A stretch of DNA of 64,000 nt, from the NCBI RefSeq assembly GCF_042263505.1, contig NZ_JBHKFI010000008.1:62001-126000 (forward strand), given 5' to 3'. Position 1 is the first letter of the stretch, and each line of letters starts with the position of its first letter. Below, piece by piece: positions 45,201 to 52,104 of the stretch. This DNA comes from Bacillus_BE sp042263505 (lineage in GTDB: Bacteria > Bacillota > Bacilli > Bacillales > Cytobacillaceae). Below the pieces are notes generated by a model. That model made no database searches. It was given only the letters and a program-made list of their open reading frames with translations, and was not told the origin of the DNA. The position numbers and the translations under genes were made by a program.

Positions 45201-45353
45201 TCAGGTGTCCTTTCTCTCTTACAAATTGCAACGATTGTTCTGGTCGGTTTATTCCTTTATGGATTTATCATTTTGCCGCTATTTATTCCAGTAATGGCAA
45301 AATTATTCGGCAAGGCCAATTGGTGGCCATTTATTAACAAAAACTTTAAATAA
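42228..45353 (+). CDS. MMPL-family RND-type exporter
   Basis: This 1041-residue exporter has two MMPL halves. Each has an extracellular domain and about six helices; the helix-4 motif is GLGTDYCILLLSRFKEE in the first half and ALGIDYSIFLMDRFNEY in the second. Between them lies an extended hydrophilic stretch (about 480-780) with repeated G-L-x-Q-L/G-L-x-x-L patterns predicted to be long coiled coils, as in YhgE/Pip proteins. The second of two ATGs (42228) is best spaced from GGAGG. It probably exports lipids or drugs; the substrate is unknown. Confidence 0.85.
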   Translation: MRAIIKGKWFILLAWMAVVAILMFTAPNMANLVREKGDLNVPDNYSSAQAQNILDKMKNADESQVALIFHSDKKLTGDRLDEVKKAIDKLEANKDQLGITEITSSLKEKDLESQLVSKDQRAILTALTVELGDKSAKKETNLLYKTLKDIKVDHYFTSSWMIGEDLNDNAQAGLKKTEGITVVFILAVLLLVFRSVIAPFVPLITVGFTYLASQSVVSFLVDKVNFPISSYTQIFLVAVLFGLGTDYCILLLSRFKEEFSRHETLTDAIVETYRTAGKTVLFSAVAVMIGFSAIGLSTFKLYQSAAAVAIGVAILLVALATIVPFFMSVLGRKMFWPSKGQLEHKESKLWGTIGRFALARPIITLLIVACVTVPFLVTYDGTLSYNSLEEAGDNSPAVNAFNLIADSFGPGQSMAAQVVIKNDDAMNNSEYISLAEKITQELNKLDEVDKVRSVSRPLGDQIDDLFVSNQAKTLGDGLGKGNDGIQKISNGLHQAGTEMTKSVPKLNQATDGINGLISGTNQLQSGMGGLQMGLSQIEDGIRKGSMGSDEAKKGLEEIRANAVKLQAGSEQLLAGYEEAAGGLSVIENKYEEVANGLASLSKGLSGAMQAFPSLESDARYEGLSSDQRYQAIKGAMQQAQATTSQLSAGMSQLNQSLAGATAGVKKANQSFAKITSGQKALNNGMTQLIAGLDQLEKGLTAAANGQNQVIGKLPQVSNGLSSINDGQQQLLDGFANIGDQMTDLTDGLNQSANGLDEVHKGIGSAQDYLSKLSTADGNTVGMYIPDELLTSKDFAKVLDTYMSADHKVMTMDIIFKENPYSNEAINNIPTIKSTIDRVTKGTKLENATIAVGGITSTNADLRTISNNDYSRTVMLMLVGIGIILFFLLRSFVMPLYLLVSLVLTYYTSMAISELIFVNILGYEGIGWAVPFFGFVILIALGIDYSIFLMDRFNEYKEMPVRDAILHSMRKMGTVIISAAVILGGTFAAMMPSGVLSLLQIATIVLVGLFLYGFIILPLFIPVMAKLFGKANWWPFINKNFK

Positions 45354-45365
45354 GTGAAAATAAGG

Positions 45366-45412
45366 CTGTCCACTAAAGCTATGTATCGTTGGCTTTGGGG
45401 GGCAGTTTTTTT
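45366..45412 (+). terminator. Terminator after the MMPL gene
   Basis: CTGTCCACTAAAGCT pairs with GGCTTTGGGGGGCAG (several G-T pairs, one mismatch), followed by TTTTTTT. Confidence 0.7.
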
Positions 45413-45592
45413 ATATTTACACTGGAGTATGAGAGAGAGAAAGCTGATTTTCATCAAGAATGAAGTAGTAACTCGTATCCATCGATGAGAAATGCTCCTT
45501 TTATATAGGAAATTGAGTTGATTTTTACAAAAAAGGTTTCATTATGGATTCTCAGGGATATCTCTCTATGAAAAATAAGATAGAAAAAGACG
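45413..45592. other. Intergenic stretch before the TTCGCGA array
   Basis: No supported gene. A minus-strand 20-codon frame behind an AAAAGGAG site (about 45415-45490) is too short to claim. Confidence 0.4.
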
Positions 45593-46000
45593 TTTATTCG
45601 CGAAAATAAGAATTTATTCGCGACTTTCAGGAAAATATTCGCGACTTTTAAAATTTATTCGCGAAAACGGGGCTTTTATTCGCGATTGCTAAATTTGTTC
45701 GCGGTCCCTCACATTTGTTCGCGATTTTTGGATTTTGCTCGCGAAAATAAAGTTTTATTCGCGAAAATTACGATTTTCTCGCGATTCTTCAAAAATACTC
45801 GCGATTTCATTCATTTTTTATTGCGAAGAAGAGGGGTGCACAGCACTTATTCGCGAAAATGAAATTTTATTCGCGACTTTCAGGAAAATATTCGCGACTT
45901 TTAAAATTTATTCGCGAAAACAGGACATTTATTCGCGATAGCTAAATTTGTTCGCGATCTCCCACATTTATTCGCGATTGCTAAATATATTCATGGTCCC
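45593..46000 (+). repeat. Periodic TTTATTCGCGA array, about 20 units of ~20 bp
   Basis: The motif (T)TTATTCGCGA recurs at 45597, 45617, 45638, 45658, 45679, 45698, 45718, 45738, 45758, 45778 and 45798, then after a degenerate unit and a 29-bp break at 45850, 45870, 45891, 45911, 45932, 45951, 45971 and (degenerate) 45990. Spacing is 19-21 bp. Eighteen units keep TCGCG and seventeen keep the palindrome TCGCGA. The DNA between cores is AT-rich and variable. Units from 45617 to 45718 are duplicated at 45870-45971 (offset 253 bp). The array lies between two terminators. Confidence 0.9.
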
Positions 46001-46010
46001 TCACATGTTA

Positions 46011-46073
46011 AAGAGCCAATAAAACGACAATCCATAGACTTATATGGAGAGATGACGCTTTTGGCTCTTTTTT
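46011..46073. terminator. Bidirectional terminator
   Basis: AAGAGCCAA (46011-46019) pairs with TTGGCTCTT (46061-46069), with a long loop that can pair further (ATCCATA/TATATGGA). T-runs lie on both sides. It can end the minus-strand small gene at 46077. Confidence 0.7.
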
Positions 46074-46076
46074 CGT

Positions 46077-46229
46077 TTATTGATTTGTATCAGTTTTCGC
46101 TTTTTGATCTTTATTTCTCTTATTTCCTTTGCTGTTATCGCCAGAGATTTCTTGAGAAAATTCTGTTTGCCTATTTTCTGCTTTTGGCGAATTTTGATTT
46201 TTGCTTCCTTTGTTCGATATTTTTGTCAT
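46077..46229 (-). CDS. Small Lys/Asn-rich protein, possibly a spore protein
   Basis: This 50-codon gene has AAAAAGGAG and an ATG, and a terminator directly follows its stop. The peptide starts MTKISNKGSKNQNSPKAEN and ends KTDTNQ. It is very hydrophilic, without cysteine or hydrophobic segments. Length, the N-S-P-K segment and the K-N-R-N-K-like tail recall small acid-soluble spore protein P, but similarity is weak and the call is tentative. Confidence 0.5.
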   Translation of the reverse strand: MTKISNKGSKNQNSPKAENRQTEFSQEISGDNSKGNKRNKDQKAKTDTNQ

Positions 46230-46301
46230 ATCTCACCAAACTCCTTTTTATTATTGAACAGTAATAGTTTGGTGTTTATAGGCAAAGAATATGTAGAAAT
46301 C

Positions 46302-47048
46302 TTATAATAAGTCATTAACATGATAGACTTGGCCACTCTTATAATCATCCTTTAAAACAAATTGTATTAAAGCATTGGCAACGACTTCCGGGCTTCGCAG
46401 CATTCCTTCTTTTTTATAATCTTGAAATTGTTCTAGTAAATGAAAAGCGTCTTTTGAGGAAGAACGAATGGCTGATTGCATCTCTGTATCCATTATGCTG
46501 GGATTGAAGGCAAGGATTTTATGTTTCCCTTCGGATATTTCCTGTTCAAGGGCAAAGGTTTGTGAAAACATATTGATTCCTGCCTTCGTACTACAATAGG
46601 CACTCCATCCATGAAATGGGCGTTCTGCAGCCCCTGATGTTACATTGATAATGGTTAATGGGGCATTAACCCATTCGAGCATGATATTAGTAATCAGCAT
46701 TGGAGCCATTAAATTAACTTGAATATTGGAAATCAGGGCTTGAGAATTTAAATGTCCAATGGCTTCAATCGGTTCAACGACACCAGCATTATTAAATAAA
46801 TAGATGGAATCAAAGCTTGTAGATGTCATAATCTTGCCAATTTGCTGGAACGCATTTTCAATCTCATCTAATTGCGTAAAATCACAAGAGAAAAATTGAT
46901 AAAATAGCTTTAGCTTTTCCGCAGCTGATTTTAACTGTTTGTTTTCCGTTCTTGAAATGGTGATAACCGCAAATTTCTCTTCCATTAATTTTTCAGTGAT
47001 CGCATAACCTAGTCCTTTTGAAGCACCTGTGATGATCGCGAGTTTCAT
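46302..47048 (-). CDS. SDR oxidoreductase, YueD-like benzil reductase
   Basis: This 248-residue short-chain dehydrogenase has the Rossmann motif TGASKGLGYAI (Thr-Gly-x3-Gly-x-Gly), the LFNNAGVVEPI segment, catalytic Ser in INVTSGAAERPF, and Tyr-x3-Lys in AYCSTKAG. These features and the length fit YueD, the (S)-benzoin-forming benzil reductase of Bacillus, related to sepiapterin reductases; it should use NADPH. GAGGTGAAG lies before the ATG. It appears to be a single gene. Confidence 0.82.
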   Translation of the reverse strand: MKLAIITGASKGLGYAITEKLMEEKFAVITISRTENKQLKSAAEKLKLFYQFFSCDFTQLDEIENAFQQIGKIMTSTSFDSIYLFNNAGVVEPIEAIGHLNSQALISNIQVNLMAPMLITNIMLEWVNAPLTIINVTSGAAERPFHGWSAYCSTKAGINMFSQTFALEQEISEGKHKILAFNPSIMDTEMQSAIRSSSKDAFHLLEQFQDYKKEGMLRSPEVVANALIQFVLKDDYKSGQVYHVNDLL

Positions 47049-47097
47049 TTTGACTTCACCTCGAACTTATTTTTATGAAAAATAATATAATCAATCG

Positions 47098-47328
47098 CTA
47101 TTTTAAACTATTATTCTCCTTTTCGTAAAATTTCATTTCGTCCTCAATAAAATTTAAGGTGGATAAAATAACTCCCGCGCTAAAACAAGCAATAGTTAAT
47201 GGAGAAAGACCAACAACATAATAAAATCCAATCGTACTTATTACCGTCCAGATTAAGCAATAATGCGGCGCCTTCAATCCTTTTTTCATCCTTATCGACG
47301 CTTCTTTCTCTAAATTTAAATTTTTCAA
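47098..47328 (-). CDS. Small membrane protein, hypothetical
   Basis: This frame of up to 76 residues has two hydrophobic segments (about 25-43 and 45-58) and a charged tail. A TTG start at 47328 has no clear ribosome binding site; an internal ATG about 14 codons later follows AAGG closely. No family is recognised. It may be a real small gene upstream of the SDR gene, but support is limited to length and hydrophobicity. Confidence 0.4.
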   Translation of the reverse strand: MKNLNLEKEASIRMKKGLKAPHYCLIWTVISTIGFYYVVGLSPLTIACFSAGVILSTLNFIEDEMKFYEKENNSLK

Positions 47329-47567
47329 CTATTTCGTATATTTTAGTGTTATCACTCTTCTATTCGATTTTCAAGATGAAAACATTGATATTTCCGAATT
47401 TTTAATTAAATTATCATTGACCCATACTCAGTCAAAATAGGTTGTGTATAAGACTGAAAGGATGGAAATGATGTAAAATATATATCAATATTTCTTACTT
47501 CTATCACAATTAATTACTATAGTAATAGTTAAAATATTATTAAGTTTGAAAAGAAAGAGGGAATCAT

Positions 47568-48326
47568 GTGAAGAAATATTTTATTATTATGGCTTGTCTG
47601 TTAGTCATTTTAACTGCTTGTGGGAAAAAAGATGATCAACAAGCGGAGCAAACTGATGGCGATATGGCAGCTTTAATTAATGCAAAGATTGAAATGCCAG
47701 AAAAAGTGGAAGTTGGCGAAAAGGTTCCAATTGCCGTTCGTGTAACACGGAATGATCAGCCAGTGGATGATGCAGATGAGGTAAAATTTGAGATTTGGAT
47801 GGATGGCGACAAGGATACAAGTAAAACGGTTGCAGCCAAGCATACAAAGAATGGATTATATCAAATGAACCAAACATTTGAGCATAATGGAACGTATTAT
47901 ATACAATCCCATGTGACGGCACGTAGCATGCATTCCATGCCAAAGCAAGCGATTCAAATAGGAGAAACTGAAGTAACACATGATCACCATAGCACACAGG
48001 AAAATCATGACGCTGAGGCAGAACAACATCATCATGGGGATATCACTATTCATTTAATAAAACCTGAGCATTTTCAAGCTAATGTTAAATATAATTTATC
48101 CGTTCATATCGAAAAAAGTGAAACTCCAATTAATAATGCTTATGTGAAGTACGAGATATTAAAAGACGGAGAAACGGTTCCTAATTGGGTGATAACTCAA
48201 TCAGGAAAACAAGGAGAATACATAGGAGAGGTCACCTTTCCCTCTAAAGGAAAATATATGATTAAGATTCATGTTGAAAATAACGAAGGTTTACACGAGC
48301 ATCAGGAAGAAGCCGTTACGGTTTAA
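47568..48326 (+). CDS. YtkA-like lipoprotein with histidine-rich linker
   Basis: This 252-residue lipoprotein has a signal peptide ending in lipobox LTAC. Two YtkA/FixH-like immunoglobulin-type beta domains follow (about 35-125 and 155-250), with VEVGEKVPIAVRVTRNDQPV opening the first. Between them is a linker very rich in His (HDHHSTQENH, EQHHHGD), a likely metal-binding site, perhaps copper or zinc. A GTG start follows AGAGGGA. Related proteins are linked to copper handling or cytochrome oxidase assembly, but the role here is inferred. A terminator follows. Confidence 0.78.
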   Translation: MKKYFIIMACLLVILTACGKKDDQQAEQTDGDMAALINAKIEMPEKVEVGEKVPIAVRVTRNDQPVDDADEVKFEIWMDGDKDTSKTVAAKHTKNGLYQMNQTFEHNGTYYIQSHVTARSMHSMPKQAIQIGETEVTHDHHSTQENHDAEAEQHHHGDITIHLIKPEHFQANVKYNLSVHIEKSETPINNAYVKYEILKDGETVPNWVITQSGKQGEYIGEVTFPSKGKYMIKIHVENNEGLHEHQEEAVTV

Positions 48327-48346
48327 TAAAGTATAGAAAACTAGGG

Positions 48347-48380
48347 GCGAATCGCTTAAAGAAGTGATTCGCTTCTTTTG
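48347..48380 (+). terminator. Terminator after the YtkA-like gene
   Basis: GCGAATCGCTT pairs with AAGTGATTCGC (one G-T pair) around AAAG, followed by TTCTTTT. Confidence 0.85.
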
Positions 48381-48510
48381 TCGCAAGGCGGGTCTCCTAA
48401 TGAAAGGAGAAGAGTCCAAATATATCGCCAAGTTTTTAGCATAAAACTCGTCAATCATCATATTTTACTCTAATATAAAAATAAAGAAAGGTTAAAGGTA
48501 GGAATTGAGG

Positions 48511-49272
48511 ATGAAATATAATCATTTATTATTTAAGACGTCAATTGGAAAGGAAAAGCCTGATAGTATTCGCAACAAAGAGATAAGTTGCCCCTTTTGT
48601 GCAACCAATCAGCTAAATGGAATCATCGATGTGTATGACTCGATGATTTTACTGAAAAATAAATATCCTGTGTTGGAGGATTCTTTTCAAACGGTATTAA
48701 TTGAAACGGATGATTGTCATGGAGAAATCTCCCGTTATTCTAAGGAATATTTAATGAAATTATTACAGTTTGGCATTCGACATTGGCTTGCAATGGAAGA
48801 GAGCGGGGAATATCAATCAGTTCTTTTTTTCAAAAATCATGGTCCGTTATCTGGTGGCTCGATTGCCCACCCACATATGCAAATTGTGGGTTTAAAGGAG
48901 ATTGATTACAAGGAAAATGTGCATCCTAGGGATTTTGAAGGATTTTTGATTCATGAAGAAGAAGGGGTCACTTTCAAGATTTCTGATCAGCCTCGGATTG
49001 GATTTACGGAAATGAATGTGAAAATGAATGATTTAAGAGGAATTCAGCATTTTGCCTTTTTTTTGCAAATTGCGACCCATTATACGCTAAATGCATTTCC
49101 TTATCATTGTTCCAGTTATAATATCTTTTTTTATCATATGGATCATCAAATCTTTGCAAAGATTGTCCCGCGATTTGTAACCACCCCTATTTATATCGGA
49201 TACTCCATTCCGCAAGTCCCAGATAATCTGGAATGGATGGTTCATGATATCCAAAAGAAATATTTTATATGA
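48511..49272 (+). CDS. DUF4931 / GalT-like HIT-superfamily protein
   Basis: This 253-residue protein resembles galactose-1-phosphate uridylyltransferase-type HIT proteins. It has a CPFC zinc pair near residue 29 and the active-site motif GGSIAHPHMQIVGL (His-Pro-His-x-Gln). It matches the DUF4931 family of Bacillus. Members probably transfer or hydrolyse nucleotidyl groups; the substrate is unknown. The ATG at 48511 has GAATTGAGG upstream. No sugar-metabolism genes lie nearby. Confidence 0.75.
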   Translation: MKYNHLLFKTSIGKEKPDSIRNKEISCPFCATNQLNGIIDVYDSMILLKNKYPVLEDSFQTVLIETDDCHGEISRYSKEYLMKLLQFGIRHWLAMEESGEYQSVLFFKNHGPLSGGSIAHPHMQIVGLKEIDYKENVHPRDFEGFLIHEEEGVTFKISDQPRIGFTEMNVKMNDLRGIQHFAFFLQIATHYTLNAFPYHCSSYNIFFYHMDHQIFAKIVPRFVTTPIYIGYSIPQVPDNLEWMVHDIQKKYFI

Positions 49273-49498
49273 TGATGGTGATCGTGATCTATGTATGATA
49301 TGAAAATGTAATAATACCCATTCACTAAAAAAAGTTGTGCTTTGTCCATATTAAAAATATAATGATGAGTTGTAGTAATATTTTTTTACGTGAAACCATT
49401 CCTCTATTGTTTGATTTGTTAATAAATCACAATGGTTTAAACATTTTAGGATATAATAGGTACATGAAAATGGTTTTCTCATCGAAGGAGTTTAAAGC

Positions 49499-50671
49499 AT
49501 GGCTTCAAATAAGAATATACAATCCCGATTGGATTTCAGTTTAATCTTTATTTTACTTTTATTATTTTTGGCAAGCTGTATTGCTATTTATAGTGCGCAA
49601 ACAACAGGACAATATAAGGATAATTTCCTCATAAAACAGATTCTCTGGTATATCGCCAGTACGGGAATTATTGCCGCTGTTATTACTCTTGATTCTGAAC
49701 AGCTTAGGAAGCTGACTTGGTATGTCTATGGTTTTGGGTTGTTTTTGCTTGCGTTTTTAATTATCGCTCCAAGCAGTATTGCCCCTGTTATTAACGGGGC
49801 GAAAAGTTGGTATAAAGTTCCTGCTATGGGATCGCTTCAGCCTTCTGAATTTGTTAAAGTATTTATTATTTTGGCGCTCGCCCGAATTATTGATGAACAC
49901 CATCAAAAGAACCGGGTAAAGACGTTGAAAACTGATTTTTGGTTGCTTGTGAAAATTGGCATTGTTACCTTTATTCCCTTACTGCTTGTTATGCAGCAGC
50001 CGGATTTAGGGACTTCTCTTGTATTTATTGCGATAATGGTGGGAATGATTTTTATTTCCGGTATTTCATGGAAAATATTGACGCCGATTTTTGGCTTTGG
50101 AATTATGCTGATATCGACTATTTTTTATTTTGTTCTTGCGAAGCCGGAAATTTTAGAAAAATACTTAGGGGTAAAAGAATATCAATTTGGTCGCATTTAT
50201 TCCTGGTTAGATCCCTATAACTATCAAAGCACAACAGGATTTCAATTAACAAAATCGCTCCTTGCGATCGGGTCTGGTGAAACAGCAGGTAAAGGATATG
50301 GGACAAGAGAGGTTTATTTACCAGAGAGTCATACGGATTTCATTTTCACCGTTATCGGCGAGCAATTTGGTTTTATTGGGGCCAGTGTAGTCATTAGTTT
50401 ATTCTTTCTTTTGATTTACCACATTACAAAAGTTGGAATGGGTACGAAGAATCAATATAATTCCTACATTTGTGTGGGGGTTATCAGTATGATCACCTTC
50501 CACGTCTTTCAAAATATTGGCATGACGATTGGTTTATTGCCGATTACGGGAATTCCGCTTCCTTTTGTTAGTTATGGAGGCAGCTCGCTATGGGGGAATA
50601 TGCTGGCGATTAGCCTCATTTTCTCGATTCGGTATCATTATAAAAAGTATATGTTTGCAAGCAGTGATTAA
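49499..50671 (+). CDS. rodA: RodA/FtsW-family SEDS protein
   Basis: This 390-residue protein has about ten membrane helices and is a SEDS peptidoglycan polymerase, the glycosyltransferase that extends glycan strands with a partner class B PBP. Signatures are NGAKSWYKVPAMGSLQPSEF, QPDLGTSLV, PESHTDFIFTVIGEQFG and ITGIPLPFVSYGGSS. These, and the MTIGLLPITGIPLP segment, fit RodA rather than FtsW or SpoVE, but several paralogues occur in Bacillaceae. GAAGGAG precedes the ATG. A promoter-like TATAAT lies at 49452-49457. Confidence 0.82.
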   Translation: MASNKNIQSRLDFSLIFILLLLFLASCIAIYSAQTTGQYKDNFLIKQILWYIASTGIIAAVITLDSEQLRKLTWYVYGFGLFLLAFLIIAPSSIAPVINGAKSWYKVPAMGSLQPSEFVKVFIILALARIIDEHHQKNRVKTLKTDFWLLVKIGIVTFIPLLLVMQQPDLGTSLVFIAIMVGMIFISGISWKILTPIFGFGIMLISTIFYFVLAKPEILEKYLGVKEYQFGRIYSWLDPYNYQSTTGFQLTKSLLAIGSGETAGKGYGTREVYLPESHTDFIFTVIGEQFGFIGASVVISLFFLLIYHITKVGMGTKNQYNSYICVGVISMITFHVFQNIGMTIGLLPITGIPLPFVSYGGSSLWGNMLAISLIFSIRYHYKKYMFASSD

Positions 50672-50723
50672 AGGGTGAGGCTTTCTCCTCTCTTTAATCA
50701 TTGCTTTTCTTATTACCATAGTT

Positions 50724-50830
50724 GTTGAACTTATCGGACCTTTACAGACAGTTGATCTCCCACTTATATTCTTCGTATTCTCAAGAATCTTGAAGTGGGA
50801 GTCAAAATGTCTGTTAAGAGTGGGATAAAA
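50724..50830 (-). repeat. Dispersed structured repeat, 5'-half copy C (minus orientation)
   Basis: Read on the minus strand this matches the first ~95 bp of the family (TTTTATCCCACTCTTAAC...), ending GTCCGATAAGTTCAAC as in copy D. The CTCCCACTT/AAGTGGGAG stem is kept. The outer stem is ACAGACA/TGTCTGT instead of ACGGACA/TGTCCGT, so both partners changed together. It lies after rodA and may act as a transcript end. Confidence 0.8.
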
Positions 50831-50931
50831 TGAATAGCGAAAGAAATGAAAAGAACCTGTGGGGACAGGTTCTAAAAAAGGGGGGCTCCTAATAGGGGAA
50901 AGGAGCTATCTATTTCAAAGTTAAGAGATCA

Positions 50932-51909
50932 TTATTTAACCAATAATTTTTCGATATCATCAAGCATTAGATTTGCAGCGAGTACTCCTCCGGCAGTATT
51001 CCAAATAGCATCACTTACTTGGTATGCTTTTCCATTTTTCACTGCATTTAAATTTTTCCATAGGGGATCATTTGTCCATTCTACTTCTGTATCAACAGCT
51101 GACTTATCTCCTTCAGGTGTATAGGTGAAATAGAAGAGAAGGTCTCCATCCATTTTAGGAATCATTTCTTTTCCTACTTCAATAGCGAGATTACCGAGTT
51201 TGTTATCAGCAGTGAAAAGCTCTTCTTGCGCCTTAGGACGCTTAAATCCTAATTCATTAAAGATGATTCCAGAGAAGGAATCGGTGTAATAAATTCGGGC
51301 GTTGCCTGCTAGGAAACGAACAACAGAAACCTCTTGGTTCACCTGAGTTCCCAGTTTTTCTTTTACATCAGTTACATGCTGGTCAAATTGACTAAGAACT
51401 TCATTTCCTTTATCTTCACGATTTAAAGCTTTGGCATACAACTTAAAGTTATCCTTCCAATCTCCTCTTAAAGTTTCAGAGAATATCGTGGGAGCAATGG
51501 CATTTAATTTATCATAGAGCGCTTCCTGACGCATTTTATTGCCGATAATTAAATCAGGATGTAAGGAGGCAATTTTTTCAAGATTTACTTCACTTTCCGT
51601 TCCAACTACCGCTACGCCATCCATTTTATTTTTAATATGGTCATACCAAGGATTTCCTAACCAAGATTGAACCGCACCAACAGGCTTAATGCCTAATGCC
51701 AATAGGGCTTCAGTTCCTTCATTGGTTAAAATTACGACTCTTTTTGGTGTTTGTTTGATTGTGGTTGTTCCCATTGCGTGTTTAACTGTATAGGCTGAAT
51801 TATTGTTTGTATCTTTTGCATTTTGCCCATCAGAATTATTTCCACAAGCGGCTAATACAAATACCGCCAATATAGAAATAATAGAAAATAATGATTTAAT
51901 GATTTTCAC
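50932..51909 (-). CDS. Siderophore-binding lipoprotein (YfiY-like)
   Basis: This 325-residue FecB/FhuD-type protein has a signal peptide with lipobox LAAC, then a low-complexity Asn-rich linker and two lobes: VKHAMGTTTIKQTPKRVVIL, LLALGIKPVGAVQSW, LHPDLIIGNKMRQEALYDKL and DPLWKNLNAVKNGKAYQV. This fits YfiY, the receptor for hydroxamate-citrate siderophores (schizokinen, arthrobactin) in B. subtilis. A GTG start follows AGGAGG. It is divergent from the permease genes and both promoters carry Fur boxes. Confidence 0.85.
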   Translation of the reverse strand: MKIIKSLFSIISILAVFVLAACGNNSDGQNAKDTNNNSAYTVKHAMGTTTIKQTPKRVVILTNEGTEALLALGIKPVGAVQSWLGNPWYDHIKNKMDGVAVVGTESEVNLEKIASLHPDLIIGNKMRQEALYDKLNAIAPTIFSETLRGDWKDNFKLYAKALNREDKGNEVLSQFDQHVTDVKEKLGTQVNQEVSVVRFLAGNARIYYTDSFSGIIFNELGFKRPKAQEELFTADNKLGNLAIEVGKEMIPKMDGDLLFYFTYTPEGDKSAVDTEVEWTNDPLWKNLNAVKNGKAYQVSDAIWNTAGGVLAANLMLDDIEKLLVK

Positions 51910-51936
51910 GTTAGATCCTCCTAAAGTTGTTGTAAT

Positions 51937-51951
51937 TGATAATCATTTTCG
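51937..51951. promoter_or_regulatory. Fur box, receptor-proximal
   Basis: TGATAATCATTTTCG matches the 7-1-7 Fur consensus TGATAATNATTATCA with two or three mismatches. It lies just downstream of the minus-strand promoter. Confidence 0.75.
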
Positions 51952-51963
51952 ATTACGAAATTA

Positions 51964-51992
51964 ATCATAATTTGAAGGAACTGCATTGTCAA
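51964..51992 (-). promoter_or_regulatory. Promoter of the siderophore receptor gene
   Basis: On the minus strand TTGACA (51992-51987), 17-bp spacer, TATGAT (51969-51964). Confidence 0.8.
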
Positions 51993-52000
51993 CTACTAAT

Positions 52001-52015
52001 TGAAAATGATTTTCA
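52001..52015. promoter_or_regulatory. Fur box, permease-proximal
   Basis: TGAAAATGATTTTCA is a perfect 7-1-7 palindrome close to the Fur consensus, between the two divergent promoters. Confidence 0.8.
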
Positions 52016-52021
52016 AAGTCA

Positions 52022-52050
52022 TTGACATAAATGGCTTGTTAAAATAGACT
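52022..52050 (+). promoter_or_regulatory. Promoter of the siderophore permease operon
   Basis: TTGACA (52022-52027), 17-bp spacer, TAGACT (52045-52050). Confidence 0.75.
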
Positions 52051-52104
52051 AAAAGTGAAATAGTCAAGTTATTTATCATCAAGACGAGGGAAAGGTAAAG
52101 AAAT

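Noticed and set aside
45415..45490. Minus-strand 20-codon frame behind AAAAGGAG
   Set aside because: Too short, spacing to the ATG is long, and nothing supports it beyond a purine-rich stretch.
45735..45941. 68-codon reading frame inside the array
   Set aside because: It is a by-product of the repeats; a ~20-bp period is not a multiple of three and there is no ribosome binding site.
45593..46000. TTCGCGA array as a CRISPR locus
   Set aside because: Repeats are only 8-11 bp, the gaps about 10-14 bp, and there are no cas genes; this does not fit CRISPR.
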